Shown here piece by piece: positions 27,292 through 36,719 of a stretch of DNA of 64,000 nucleotides (the first letter of the stretch is position 1; each line of letters begins with the position of its first letter). The notes under the pieces are model-generated. The model saw only the letters and a list, made by a program, of their open reading frames with translations. It did not search any database and was not told where the DNA came from. The stretch lies in assembly GCF_030160655.1 (NCBI RefSeq), contig NZ_BSOT01000005.1, positions 1,507,546 through 1,571,545 on the forward strand. Reading direction: 5' to 3'. The stretch is from Agaribacter marinus (GTDB lineage: Bacteria > Pseudomonadota > Gammaproteobacteria > Enterobacterales > Alteromonadaceae). The position numbers were made by a program, and so were the translations under genes.

Positions 27292-29448
27292 CTAGGCATA
27301 ATAATCAATGCCACCTAAGGTATTACCAGCCACTCGTTGTTCAATGACGTGCGAGTCTGTCACAGATTCGTCAGCCGACGTATCGCTGACGCTACTGCCG
27401 CCAGAACCCTGACTACTGGCGTTCTCTTGTTGGCCATCACTCTGCCCACGTGAATCTTGTTGTACCGAAGACTGACCAAGTTCAATGCCTTGTTCTTGCA
27501 GCATGTCTCTCAAACGAGGGACTGCTTGATCCAACGCTTCTTTTGCTTGAATCGACTGTACGGTAAAACTCACAGCAGCGGCGTCTCCGCTAAGATTTAC
27601 TTTAATCTGCATTGCACCTAATTCAGGCGGATCTAATCGTATTTCCGCCGCAGTATTCCTACCGTTTATCATCCAACGTACTTTTTCTACAAGTTGTTGC
27701 TGTCCATCAGGTTTGAAAATATTTACCGCTTTATCTAAGGCGCTCGCTTGCTGCGCAGACAATTTAGTACTTCCTGACGCACTTTCCATGCTCTGTGCAA
27801 AACTCTGACCAACTTTTTCAAGTGTGATTGATTCAGAAGGTGTGAGTAAGCCTTGTGCATGTAAATTTTGCGCTTGTACACTGCTGGCAAGATTCAGCAT
27901 CGCGCTAAATTGATTTAAGTTTGGCTCAAGTTTCACTTGTGCTGCAGGGGTAAAATCAATGTCACTTTTTTGCATTGCCTCCGCGACAAGTGACTTTAAA
28001 TCCAAACCGGGTTCACGGCCTTGCTTTATTTGCTCTTTAAATTCCTTAATACCGCTTTGTAACGCGGCGATAAATTCATTGCCTTTGGCGTCTTGTTTGA
28101 TCTCTGGCACAATTGATTCGAGACGTTGCTTTAAATTTTCCAACGCTTTGTTTATACGCTCTTCATCTAGACCTGCTAGCTTCTCAATTGTATTTTGGTT
28201 TTGATTCGTCGATGGGTTCACTTTTATCTGAACATCTGCGTTATTTTTTAACTGCTCACCGTTTTGTTGCAACGAGTGATGTTCAGCAGCGCCAGCAAAC
28301 GCAATATCTTTGACACTTAACTCTGAACCGTCACCTTGCACTTGCGCTGCTGGTGTCAGAAGTTCGTCACTAGCAATTTCGGCAATTTGCGCACTTGCGT
28401 CTTTCATTTGCTTGATGTTCTGCTGCTCATTGTTTACAGCATCAAGCTTATGGTTTTGTTCCGTTGTTTGTCCTGCAGATACTGCTTGAGCCAATGCGTC
28501 TAATACTTCATCTGACGCATCAACTGGCTGCTGCAGCAGCTCTGTCATTAAGCTTGCATCTAGCTTTTTTTCAGTTTCAGTTGAAGTTGATACATTTTTT
28601 TGATCCGCAAGTTGAGAAAGCAGTTTATTAACCGCTTCTTCAAGGCGCTTTAATTCTTCAGAAGACAAACTTGCTTGCTCGCGATTACCTTGTTGCGCTA
28701 ACAAAATGGCTTGCAGTTCTTCTTGAGTAATATGTACTAACGCAAAATCTGCTAATGCATCATCAATAGAATCAAGCGGCACATCCTGAATATCTGTACT
28801 TTTACTGTCCGCTTCTGTTTGGGCAATACTTTCATTCAGTGCTAACTGCAGCGCGGCAAATTTTTCTTCATCCTCGGTCAACGAATGCTGCGCATCGGCG
28901 TCCTCAGCACTCAATTCTTTTATTAAGGACACATAGTTTATGTAGTCAAATTCAGCGTTATCTTCAGCCAAAATTTGGTCTAACTTTTCCCTGTTTTCTT
29001 GTGTCACTGCAAAATCACTTTCAACGCTATCATCACTGGAATCATTGGCATTAGAACGATTGGCCGAGCTGTCTTCTGCATTTGATATTCCTGCTGAAGA
29101 TTTGTTGTTATTTTCATCTGTGGCAGGTTCAGCATCATGTTTGCCCGCATCGGCCGAATTTGACGTCTTACTACTTTGCTTATCCAATGGCGTATTTGCG
29201 GCCTGCGAGCCATTGTCGTTTGCTTGTTTATAGCCCGATGCCTCATCGTGTTTACTTTCAGTGCGATTTGGTGCATCACCTTGCATTTTTTCGGCACGCA
29301 CTTTTGCATTTTCAAATGCTGACGTTGTGTCACGTGACTGCTGTAAAACTAGCGCAAAATCAGTGCCATTCGCCGGCTCTACTTTTACATCAAACGGCAA
29401 TGTAGACGTGGCAACATCTGATGTTTTAGTGGCAATTTGTTGCATCAT
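27292..29448 (-). CDS. fliK: Flagellar hook-length control protein FliK
   Basis: FliK measures hook length and triggers the FlhB switch. The protein is about 718 residues. The N-terminal two thirds are low complexity (Asn/Ser/Gln/Asp/Glu-rich). The conserved C-terminal domain contains RLDPPELGAMQIKVNLSG and LRDMLQEQGIELGQ. ATG 29448 was chosen because it follows AGGA, while the upstream TTG lacks a ribosome site. The gene starts the fliK-to-flhB unit and has a candidate sigma-54 promoter about 90 bases upstream. Confidence 0.92.
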   Translation of the reverse strand: MMQQIATKTSDVATSTLPFDVKVEPANGTDFALVLQQSRDTTSAFENAKVRAEKMQGDAPNRTESKHDEASGYKQANDNGSQAANTPLDKQSSKTSNSADAGKHDAEPATDENNNKSSAGISNAEDSSANRSNANDSSDDSVESDFAVTQENREKLDQILAEDNAEFDYINYVSLIKELSAEDADAQHSLTEDEEKFAALQLALNESIAQTEADSKSTDIQDVPLDSIDDALADFALVHITQEELQAILLAQQGNREQASLSSEELKRLEEAVNKLLSQLADQKNVSTSTETEKKLDASLMTELLQQPVDASDEVLDALAQAVSAGQTTEQNHKLDAVNNEQQNIKQMKDASAQIAEIASDELLTPAAQVQGDGSELSVKDIAFAGAAEHHSLQQNGEQLKNNADVQIKVNPSTNQNQNTIEKLAGLDEERINKALENLKQRLESIVPEIKQDAKGNEFIAALQSGIKEFKEQIKQGREPGLDLKSLVAEAMQKSDIDFTPAAQVKLEPNLNQFSAMLNLASSVQAQNLHAQGLLTPSESITLEKVGQSFAQSMESASGSTKLSAQQASALDKAVNIFKPDGQQQLVEKVRWMINGRNTAAEIRLDPPELGAMQIKVNLSGDAAAVSFTVQSIQAKEALDQAVPRLRDMLQEQGIELGQSSVQQDSRGQSDGQQENASSQGSGGSSVSDTSADESVTDSHVIEQRVAGNTLGGIDYYA

Positions 29449-29537
29449 ACTGAATGTATCCTGTAGCAATTAAATAACGTTAACATGTTGAAATATATAG
29501 CTTTTTGTAAATTACCCATGTCTGTTATAGTAGATTT

Positions 29538-29553
29538 TGCAAACGCCATACCA
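29538..29553 (-). promoter_or_regulatory. Candidate sigma-54 promoter of fliK operon
   Basis: On the minus strand the sequence is TGGTATGGCGTTTGCA. GG at -24 and GC at -12 have the right spacing, and TTGCA is perfect. Both Cs of the TGGCAC element are replaced by T, as allowed by the TGGYAY consensus. It lies 90 bases before the fliK start. Confidence 0.65.
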
Positions 29554-29728
29554 CTTTTAGTTACCTGAACGCGCAGCTTGCAACGCAGACCACTAACAGA
29601 CTCACAATGATTAAATATCGGTATACAAGCATTTAATTTCATCACTGCGTATAAATTAACGCACGCACATCACAACTAGGCTTAGTATTGTGTCTAGATA
29701 AAGTACCTGACTAGTTCGTCGAAATAAT

Positions 29729-30388
29729 ATGAAAAATAAAGCCTTAATATTTCTCACTACTTTCATTCTAATCACATGTCTATGCGAACGTAGCTTTGCA
29801 AACCTAGTTATCAATGGAGACTTTGAGTCGTCGGATGTAAGAACAAACACTTGGCGCTGGTTTACCGCAGACAATGTTGACGGTTGGGAGGGCAGTAATG
29901 TTGAAGTATGGGATTCATTTAGAGGCATTGATGCATATAGCGGCACTCAATTTGCCGAGCTCAACGCACATGCAAACCGGGGACAAGCATTTACGATTTT
30001 TCAGTCCTTGCAAACAGAAATAGACAACCTTTATGATCTAACGTTTGCTTATAGAGCAAGGCGAAACAATAGTGAAGCGTTCTCTGTATCATTATCAACG
30101 GATAGTACCTTACTTTTCTCAAACACCCTCACAGATCATACAACATCAAATTGGAGTATCTTTAGGCATCAATTCGTTGCAACAAGTGAACTAACGCGTA
30201 TTTCGTTCACGTCTATTTTCCCGCGAAAAGGCACTGTCGGTAATTTTTTGGATGATATACAGGTCGTTGAGCACCCGACACTGACAACGCAAAGTGCGCT
30301 AGTATCTGGCCCAACAACTGCAGGTTTGTTTGCATTATCATTTGTACTGATCACTGCGTTTTTTTATCGAAGAAAACGTCAAGCGTAA
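29729..30388 (+). CDS. Secreted beta-sandwich protein with PEP-CTERM-like C-terminal anchor
   Basis: The 219-residue protein has an N-terminal signal peptide (about residues 1-24, ending SFAN), then a body that begins LVINGDFESSD and contains DGWEGSNVEVWDS and GTQFAELNAH, a pattern of DUF642/galactose-binding-like secreted proteins. The C-terminus is VSGPTTAGLFALSF, a hydrophobic helix and RRKRQA. This is the architecture of PEP-CTERM proteins, which an exosortase cuts and attaches to the surface, but the PEP motif reads SGP here. No exosortase gene is in the window. It lies on the plus strand between fliJ and fliK. The tripartite tail is clear; the sorting claim is inference. Confidence 0.75.
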   Translation: MKNKALIFLTTFILITCLCERSFANLVINGDFESSDVRTNTWRWFTADNVDGWEGSNVEVWDSFRGIDAYSGTQFAELNAHANRGQAFTIFQSLQTEIDNLYDLTFAYRARRNNSEAFSVSLSTDSTLLFSNTLTDHTTSNWSIFRHQFVATSELTRISFTSIFPRKGTVGNFLDDIQVVEHPTLTTQSALVSGPTTAGLFALSFVLITAFFYRRKRQA

Positions 30389-30416
30389 AAAATAAATTGT
30401 TGGCCTATCTTTTGAT

Positions 30417-30599
30417 TTATTCATGTGGATCACTTCGCATATCTTCTACAACGCCCTCATCTTCCCAAAATAAAGCGACAAGCAAAACAGCAATTTGAAG
30501 CACATAAAACCATGACGGGTTTAACACGATTGTGTTAGTACCAAATGATAGTAATGTAATTGTCATTACATAGAGCAATACGAGTCCGAAGTATTTCAT
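30417..30599 (-). CDS. Small hypothetical membrane protein
   Basis: This 60-residue frame encodes two hydrophobic helices (about residues 3-20 and 27-43) followed by an acidic tail (WEDEGVVEDMRSDPHE). The start is ATG 30599 with a weak GAG-containing upstream region. I do not recognise a family. It lies in the gap between fliJ and the PEP-CTERM-like gene, on the flagellar strand. The membrane pattern makes it more likely real than a chance frame, but this is uncertain. Confidence 0.45.
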   Translation of the reverse strand: MKYFGLVLLYVMTITLLSFGTNTIVLNPSWFYVLQIAVLLVALFWEDEGVVEDMRSDPHE

Positions 30600-30764
30600 T
30601 TATTGAAATCTCAAAATTTTGTCTGTTAGCTGAAATTACGACGTTAATTTGAGAAAGTTGCGATTTTTTCCACTACGCAGTTATCTTCAACGTATTATTC
30701 GTCGATACACTGTTCTTCAACGCAGGGGACCCTGAAGAAGAAGCAACGCTTATACGGTTGAACA

Positions 30765-31214
30765 TTAGGAGCTATGGGTTTTTCGATAAAACTGTTGTAA
30801 TGAAAATTCATCAAACAATTTTTGCTCTTGACGGGTTTGGGTTAAATGACGTTTTGCTTTTGATTTATCAATCAATTTGTCTATGGCTTTCGCTTTTGCT
30901 TCTTGCGCCAACCATTGTGTTTTACGTTGATCACTCACGAGTACTGCTTGATTTATAATTTGTACTTGCTGCTGACACGCTTTATCTAGTTTTCCAACAA
31001 AATTCTGATGTTGAATAAGTGCTTTTGCACCCACACCATTCGCTACCTTTTGTTTTATTTGTTGCAAATAATCTAAACGATATTGCTCAAGGCCAGCGAG
31101 TTTTTGCTGGTTTTCAAACAAATATTGCTTCGCCTGTTGGTATTGTTGCAACAAGGACTTAGACTTTTTATCCTCTAGCGTTGCCACCAAACCCAATTGC
31201 TCAATACTTGCCAT
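30765..31214 (-). CDS. fliJ: Flagellar export chaperone FliJ
   Basis: FliJ is a coiled-coil stalk that couples the FliI ATPase to FlhA. The 149-residue protein is almost entirely helical and rich in Gln, Lys and Leu, with no Cys-rich or globular region beyond the coil. Length is normal. It follows fliI by 39 bases and is the last gene of the fliEFGHIJ unit. A long imperfect hairpin (TTCTTCA near 30713 pairing with TGAAGAA near 30732) lies downstream. Confidence 0.88.
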   Translation of the reverse strand: MASIEQLGLVATLEDKKSKSLLQQYQQAKQYLFENQQKLAGLEQYRLDYLQQIKQKVANGVGAKALIQHQNFVGKLDKACQQQVQIINQAVLVSDQRKTQWLAQEAKAKAIDKLIDKSKAKRHLTQTRQEQKLFDEFSLQQFYRKTHSS

Positions 31215-31253
31215 AACTTACATTTCCGCTCGGCATTACATGTATAAAATACA

Positions 31254-32594
31254 TCATCGACCAGTCGCCTTTAACCCACTGGCTAAGGTAGTCATTGTCT
31301 CGGTTGATTGCTCAAAACCGATCACTTGCAAGGTTTGTTGCTGTAAAAATGCATTAATGGCAGGCGCCGCTGCAATAGACAAATCAATCACAGGATCGCT
31401 TCCTTTAGCATACGCCCCAAGGTTAATTAAATCTTTATTTTGCTGATAAGCAGAATAAACACGTTTAATATCACGTGCAGCAATTTGATGCTCTGGTGAC
31501 ACTACTTGTGGCATAACACGCGATATAGAGGATTCAATATCTATCGCCGGATAATGCCCTGATTCCGCCAATTGACGGGACAACACGATGTGTCCGTCTA
31601 ATATAGCCCGAGCCGCATCCGCGATAGGGTCTTGAAGGTCATCACCTTCAGTTAATACCGTATAAAATGCGGTAATAGACCCTTGATATTCGTTCCCGTT
31701 TCCTGCGCGTTCGACCAACGCAGGTAATTTAGCAAATACCGACGGTGGATACCCTTTTGTTGCCGGGGGTTCTCCCACAGCCAAGGCAATTTCGCGCTGC
31801 GCCATCGCATAGCGTGTAAGAGAATCGATCAACAGCAACACATTCTTGCCTTGATCACGGAAATATTCTGCAATTGTGACAGCCGTCTCACTTCCCTTCA
31901 AGCGCATTAAAGGCGAGGTATCTGCGGGTGCAGCAACTACCACAGCTTTTTTTCGTTCTTCTTCAGACAAAATGTCTTCAATAAATTCTTTTACTTCTCG
32001 ACCACGCTCACCAATTAAGCCAACTACGACAACATCCGCCGTCGTTCCTCTGGTCATCATACCCATTAGCACACTTTTACCCACGCCACTGCCGGCAAAC
32101 AAGCCCATTCGTTGACCTTTGCCGACGGTAATAACGCTGTTAATTGCTCTTACACCAACGTCTAAAGGTTCGCTGACGGGTTTTCGTTGCAAAGGGTTAA
32201 TTGGCGGTGGCGACGTTGACGCTCTTAATTTGGTCTTAATTGGTCCCTTTTCATCTAGCGGATGACCATTTGCATCAATCACTCTGCCTAATAAATTTTC
32301 GCCCACGGGTAAACCAGCGTCACGCGCCAATGGCTCAACCATTGAACCTGGCACAATACCTTGGATAGATTCGACAGGCATTAGGTAGGTCACATTGTTT
32401 GCAAATCCAACGACTTCAGCTTCTACCTTGCCGTTAACAGTCCTCACTAAACAACGTCCGCCGATAGGAATATGACAGCCTACCGCTTCTAAGGTAAGGC
32501 CAACGCCACGCACCAATTTACCTGACGTAATTGGCGCAGGCTCAATTAGGTTTTCTCGTAATTCCCGAAAAGAATTAATCAGCTCTTGGGTCAT
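31254..32594 (-). CDS. fliI: Flagellar export ATPase FliI
   Basis: FliI is the F1-beta-like ATPase of the flagellar export apparatus. The 446-residue protein has the Walker A motif [13 protein letters not shown], Walker B in [12 protein letters not shown] and the export-ATPase segment [22 protein letters not shown] 32594 was chosen because AAGGT lies about 7 bases upstream and the longer frame adds only a non-conserved segment. It overlaps the fliH stop by 20 bases. Confidence 0.96.
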   Translation of the reverse strand: MTQELINSFRELRENLIEPAPITSGKLVRGVGLTLEAVGCHIPIGGRCLVRTVNGKVEAEVVGFANNVTYLMPVESIQGIVPGSMVEPLARDAGLPVGENLLGRVIDANGHPLDEKGPIKTKLRASTSPPPINPLQRKPVSEPLDVGVRAINSVITVGKGQRMGLFAGSGVGKSVLMGMMTRGTTADVVVVGLIGERGREVKEFIEDILSEEERKKAVVVAAPADTSPLMRLKGSETAVTIAEYFRDQGKNVLLLIDSLTRYAMAQREIALAVGEPPATKGYPPSVFAKLPALVERAGNGNEYQGSITAFYTVLTEGDDLQDPIADAARAILDGHIVLSRQLAESGHYPAIDIESSISRVMPQVVSPEHQIAARDIKRVYSAYQQNKDLINLGAYAKGSDPVIDLSIAAAPAINAFLQQQTLQVIGFEQSTETMTTLASGLKATGR

Positions 32595-33402
32595 TAGCAA
32601 TACCTTGTGCTTGTAACACTTGGCTAAACACTTGGTGCGTGCGCCGTTCAATCGACATATCTACCGCATTATTTTCAGTCGTTATTTTGCAGCCGCCTTT
32701 CGCGACGTCATCGGCAACCTGTAAGATTGAAGACTTGAGTTTAGCACCTAACTCTTGAGATTCTGCTTGTGTATCCTCTTGCCTTGACGCCAGATAGGTT
32801 TCTACCGTCGCCATATCTTCACGATTCAAATAAATTTTATATTCAATTTCATGCATCGGTAGCGCAGACAAACCTTTGTTAATTGCCTCGATGATAATCG
32901 ATTCATCTTCTTCTATGGTTTTTAATACAATAGACTTTGCCAGTGCAGTAGCGAGTAAAGCCACTTCTTTTTGAACATCCGTTGTGACTTTTTGCAATGG
33001 CGTAGACAACTGTTGAATGATGTTTTCGAAATTCGCTAATTGCGCATTTGTGTCAGTACTGGCGTCAGTTAAGCCAACTTGATAACCTTCTTCTTTCCCA
33101 GATAAAAGACCTTCTTCTTTTCCTTTTTCAAAGCCTTCGGTTTTGCCTGCGTCAAAACCCTCTTTGTGACCAGCAGTAAGCCCATCTTGATAAGCGGCTT
33201 GGCGAATTTCTTCAATTTGCTCAGCGGTGAGTGGTTTAGCGTCTTCATCTTGCCCTTCAGGAGGTTCAAATTGCCATCTGTTTACTGGGCGATTAAATGC
33301 ATCTGTTTTTTCTTCATGCTTCGCAAGCGCATCGTCTACTGAAGGTAAATTCCATACCTTAGCCCCAGTAAAATCAATATCTTCTTCTATCTCTTCACTC
33401 AT
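32575..33402 (-). CDS. fliH: Flagellar export regulator FliH
   Basis: FliH binds and regulates FliI and anchors it to the C-ring. The 275-residue protein has an N-terminal helix with Trp residues, a central run of GxxxG-type repeats ([19 protein letters not shown]) and a C-terminal domain similar to the ATP synthase stalk. The GxxxG region is characteristic of FliH. It sits between fliG and fliI, with a 12-base gap after fliG. Confidence 0.93.
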   Translation of the reverse strand: MSEEIEEDIDFTGAKVWNLPSVDDALAKHEEKTDAFNRPVNRWQFEPPEGQDEDAKPLTAEQIEEIRQAAYQDGLTAGHKEGFDAGKTEGFEKGKEEGLLSGKEEGYQVGLTDASTDTNAQLANFENIIQQLSTPLQKVTTDVQKEVALLATALAKSIVLKTIEEDESIIIEAINKGLSALPMHEIEYKIYLNREDMATVETYLASRQEDTQAESQELGAKLKSSILQVADDVAKGGCKITTENNAVDMSIERRTHQVFSQVLQAQGIANDPRAD

Positions 33403-33414
33403 AACAGCGGTGCT

Positions 33415-34458
33415 CTATACAAACTCTTCACCGCCACCACCACTTAGCATAATTTCGCCTGAGTCGGCCAATTTACGCGCAACAGACAAAATCTCTTTTT
33501 GCGCTGTTTCAACTTCACTTAAACGCACGGGCCCCATTGCTTCGATATCATCAAGTAACATATCTGCTGCACGCTTCGACATGTTATTGGTAATTTTATC
33601 TTTAAGTTCGACGTCTGCACCTTTGATTGCTTTCATTAAACTTTCTTGTTGTACTTCGCGCAGAATAGCCTGAATGCCTCTGTCATCTACGTCAATTAAG
33701 TTGTCAAACACAAACATAAGATCTTGTATTTGTTGACTCATTTCTTCGTCTTGCTCACGAATTGCATCCATTAACTGATTTTCAATGCCAGTATCGAGGT
33801 AGTTCATAATATTTGCAGCTGACTTTAAACCACCCATTTTGGCTGCTTGCGCGCCTGCTTGACCTGCAAATTGTTTTTCCATTATTTCATTTAACTCTTG
33901 TAGTGCTGCCGGTTGTACTTCTTCCAAATTAGCGACACGCATAAGTAAATCAAGACGCACTTTCTCTGGGAACTGAGCAAGTATTTCAGCAGACTGTTCA
34001 GGTTCAAGGTAAGACATAACAATTGTTTGAATCTGCGGGTGCTCATTTCGAATAATGTTGGCCACTTGTTTTGAGTCCATCCATTTAAGTGATTCAAGGC
34101 CTTTCGCCCCACTACCAGCCATGATTTGGTCAAGTAAATGCGCAGCTTTATCTTCACCCAAGGCCGCAACAAGCGCTCGACGAACAAAGTCTTCACTCTT
34201 AAAGCCTATCGTGGAGTAATTCTGAATTTCTTCGATAAAGTGTTTATGCACTGCACTTATTTTTTGCTGTGTCATGTCATCCATGCCAGCCATCGCAGTC
34301 CCCAGAATTTGCACCTGTTTAGGCTCCATAAACTTGAGGATTTGCGCCGCATCGTCTTCAGATAAACTAAGTAATAATATTGACGCTTTTTCTAAACCAT
34401 CTAGCTTACTAACGTCATAATCTTGTTCTGCTATTTCTTGACCTTCTTCAACCGGCAC
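33415..34458 (-). CDS. fliG: Flagellar motor switch protein FliG
   Basis: FliG is the rotor protein that meets the stators and generates torque. The 347-residue protein has the middle-domain EHPQ motif in RNEHPQIQTIVMSYL and the C-terminal torque helix DDIEAMGPVRLSEVE with the expected charged residues. The start is GTG at 34458 with AGGTG about 6 bases upstream. It lies 8 bases after fliF. Confidence 0.96.
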   Translation of the reverse strand: MPVEEGQEIAEQDYDVSKLDGLEKASILLLSLSEDDAAQILKFMEPKQVQILGTAMAGMDDMTQQKISAVHKHFIEEIQNYSTIGFKSEDFVRRALVAALGEDKAAHLLDQIMAGSGAKGLESLKWMDSKQVANIIRNEHPQIQTIVMSYLEPEQSAEILAQFPEKVRLDLLMRVANLEEVQPAALQELNEIMEKQFAGQAGAQAAKMGGLKSAANIMNYLDTGIENQLMDAIREQDEEMSQQIQDLMFVFDNLIDVDDRGIQAILREVQQESLMKAIKGADVELKDKITNNMSKRAADMLLDDIEAMGPVRLSEVETAQKEILSVARKLADSGEIMLSGGGGEEFV

Positions 34459-34466
34459 AATAACAC

Positions 34467-36164
34467 CTACTCATCTTCTAATAGCCATCCACGCACAACT
34501 TGCGCAGACAATTCAGGCTCATTTGATACTAATGCTCTTACTGCTTTGAGCACATCTTCATCTTTATGTAAATTAGGCAGCATCAGCGACCCGTCAGCGG
34601 CAAACCCGACTTGACTCTCGTCGAACTCATCGCTAAGCATATCAATGGTTTCATCACCTAAATCAAGCTCCATATCGCCCAACTCTTCTGCAACCGGCAC
34701 ATCAGCTTCTGGGAACAGCAGTTTCTTAAGCATTGGGCGCACTACTGCAAGAATTAATACAATAATGACCGCTGCGCCAACCACTAACTTAAGTACTGGC
34801 ATGAAAAATGGCTTTTCCCAAAAGGGCATGTCTTTAATCTCGCCGAGATCCATTCGATTAAATGGAATACTCACTACTTCGAGCGAGTCACCTCGAGTTA
34901 CGTCGAAGCCAATGCCGCCTTGCAGCAGTCGCCGAATATTCATGAGTTCTTGTTGTGGCATAGCCGTCGATGTGGTCTCTCCCTCTGCCGAGGTCGTAGA
35001 TACATGATCAACTGCTACTGACACACTTAAGCGACGAATAACGCCAGACTGTTGTTTGGTATGGCTTATTGTAGTATCTAGTTCGAAATTACGGGTTTGT
35101 TCTTTACTGCTATTGCCTGGCACCGGGCGCTCACTGCCATCGCCAATTGCATCTTCAGGAATGTCAGAATCTAGTGGCGGCTGATTTGTCAATGCGCCGG
35201 GAATGCCTGCGATGACATTACCCACACTATTTGTTTCAGATATCATTTCACTGCGCACAGCAGGTAAATCCGGGTTGTACCGTCGTTGCGTTTGTTCCAC
35301 GGCGGTAAAATCCATGCTAACGTCAACTTGTGCAGTATAATTTCCTAAACCTAAGACAGGGATGAGAATCGAATCAATTTTTTGTCTATATTCGTCTTCA
35401 CGCTTTTTTTCTAATTCATATTCTTTACGCGCACGTGCGCTTACCGAGTTCTGTGAACCTGAATTCAATAAGCGACCGTTGTTGTCTGTAACAGTGACAT
35501 TTGCAGGCTCCATTCCCTGCACTGCTGATGCCACAATATCAACAATGGCGTCAACTTCTTCACCGCCTAGTACTGCACCGCGGCTAGCCGTAACAACCAC
35601 TGTCGCTGTTGCATTCTTCTTACGGCGTGAAAATACATTTTCTTTCGGTAAGGCTAATAGTACCCGAGCTTTCCCGACCGCATTTATGTCTTCAATTGTT
35701 CTGGCAATTTGTTGTTCTCTGGCATGTTTTAAACGTTCTAACTCTAATCGTTGACTAACACCAAAGCCCATGTCTTGCATGATGATATCTGTACCTGAGT
35801 CATCTTTTTGTTGAATACCAGAACGTACCATACCAAGTTGAATATCTTTGTACTCTTTATCCACCACATAAATGGTGTTGCCTTCTATTTTGTAGTCCAC
35901 TTGGTTTTGATCTAAGTAGTCCAAAGTTTCAATCATCTCTTGCGGCTGCATTTGCGCTAAAGGACGATAGTTTGGCTCCTTTGACCACAAAAAGATAAAG
36001 AAAGCGATTGCCACACAAATTACAAGCGTGACTATCATGGTAATTTGACGAATAGTCTCCGTATTACTTAAGGTATCAAGCAATACATTTTTAGGTGTTT
36101 GCTCTGCGTCGTTACCCATTAAATCATCGGATAACGCTAATTCTGTACTAGAAGACTCTGCCAC
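34467..36164 (-). CDS. fliF: Flagellar MS-ring protein FliF
   Basis: FliF builds the MS ring in the inner membrane, the first flagellar structure. The 565-residue protein has two transmembrane helices (about residues 42-62 and 455-475), ring-building motifs between them and a C-terminal FliG-binding helix containing EDVLKAVRALVSNEPE. The start is GTG at 36164. It lies 15 bases after fliE. Confidence 0.96.
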   Translation of the reverse strand: MAESSSTELALSDDLMGNDAEQTPKNVLLDTLSNTETIRQITMIVTLVICVAIAFFIFLWSKEPNYRPLAQMQPQEMIETLDYLDQNQVDYKIEGNTIYVVDKEYKDIQLGMVRSGIQQKDDSGTDIIMQDMGFGVSQRLELERLKHAREQQIARTIEDINAVGKARVLLALPKENVFSRRKKNATATVVVTASRGAVLGGEEVDAIVDIVASAVQGMEPANVTVTDNNGRLLNSGSQNSVSARARKEYELEKKREDEYRQKIDSILIPVLGLGNYTAQVDVSMDFTAVEQTQRRYNPDLPAVRSEMISETNSVGNVIAGIPGALTNQPPLDSDIPEDAIGDGSERPVPGNSSKEQTRNFELDTTISHTKQQSGVIRRLSVSVAVDHVSTTSAEGETTSTAMPQQELMNIRRLLQGGIGFDVTRGDSLEVVSIPFNRMDLGEIKDMPFWEKPFFMPVLKLVVGAAVIIVLILAVVRPMLKKLLFPEADVPVAEELGDMELDLGDETIDMLSDEFDESQVGFAADGSLMLPNLHKDEDVLKAVRALVSNEPELSAQVVRGWLLEDE

Positions 36165-36179
36165 AACAATAATTCCTTA

Positions 36180-36506
36180 TTAAACCGGCATATTCATGAT
36201 TGTTTTATATGCTTCAAGTACTTTATTTCGTACCTGTACCGTAGCTTCAAAGGCAATACCAGATTTCTCTTTGGCAACCATGACGTCGACCAAACTCAAA
36301 TCAGGATCACCCATATCAAAGCGCTGTTGCAAAGTACGAGACTCTTGTTGCATGCCATTTACATTTTCGATAGCTTGCGACAATAAATCGCCGAATTCTG
36401 ACGCTGATGAGTTTATTTCGAGTCTTTGAACAGGCGCAGGATTTGTAGTGGCTAACGCAGCCATTGACTGCATTTCCTGATACAACGAATTTGCTTTGAT
36501 ATCCAT
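36180..36506 (-). CDS. fliE: Flagellar hook-basal body protein FliE
   Basis: FliE joins the MS ring to the rod. The 108-residue protein has the family C-terminal block DLSLVDVMVAKEKSGIAFEA followed by VQVRNKVLEAYKTIMNMPV. The start is ATG 36506. It is the first gene of the fliEFGHIJ unit and has a near-perfect sigma-54 promoter about 56 bases upstream. Confidence 0.95.
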   Translation of the reverse strand: MDIKANSLYQEMQSMAALATTNPAPVQRLEINSSASEFGDLLSQAIENVNGMQQESRTLQQRFDMGDPDLSLVDVMVAKEKSGIAFEATVQVRNKVLEAYKTIMNMPV

Positions 36507-36561
36507 CAGAAAACTCCAAGTGTCATTTTTTTGATTATGTATTGATGATACTTAGCGTTTT

Positions 36562-36577
36562 AGCAAGGAAAGTGCCA
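36562..36577 (-). promoter_or_regulatory. Sigma-54 promoter of fliEFGHIJ
   Basis: On the minus strand the sequence is TGGCACTTTCCTTGCT, a perfect -24 TGGCAC and -12 TTGCT with five bases between. The position before fliE and next to flrC, which encodes a sigma-54 activator, makes this a confident call. Confidence 0.92.
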
Positions 36578-36622
36578 GCTTGGTTAAATATGGCCAGAGA
36601 AAGGCAAAAAGAGGCAAAAAAA

Positions 36623-36643
36623 TTCCGCCCAAAGTGGGCGGAA
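36623..36643 (-). terminator. Terminator between flrC and fliE
   Basis: A 9-base GC-rich stem (TTCCGCCCA with TGGGCGGAA) and a 3-base loop are followed on the minus strand by TTTTTTT. It lies downstream of the flrC stop at 36720 and upstream of the fliE promoter. Confidence 0.88.
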
Positions 36644-36719
36644 AAGGAAATCGACATCCGTTGTCATTTGCTTACACATAACACTGAGAAAGGTGTTTTA
36701 GGTGTTCATTTGTAACATT

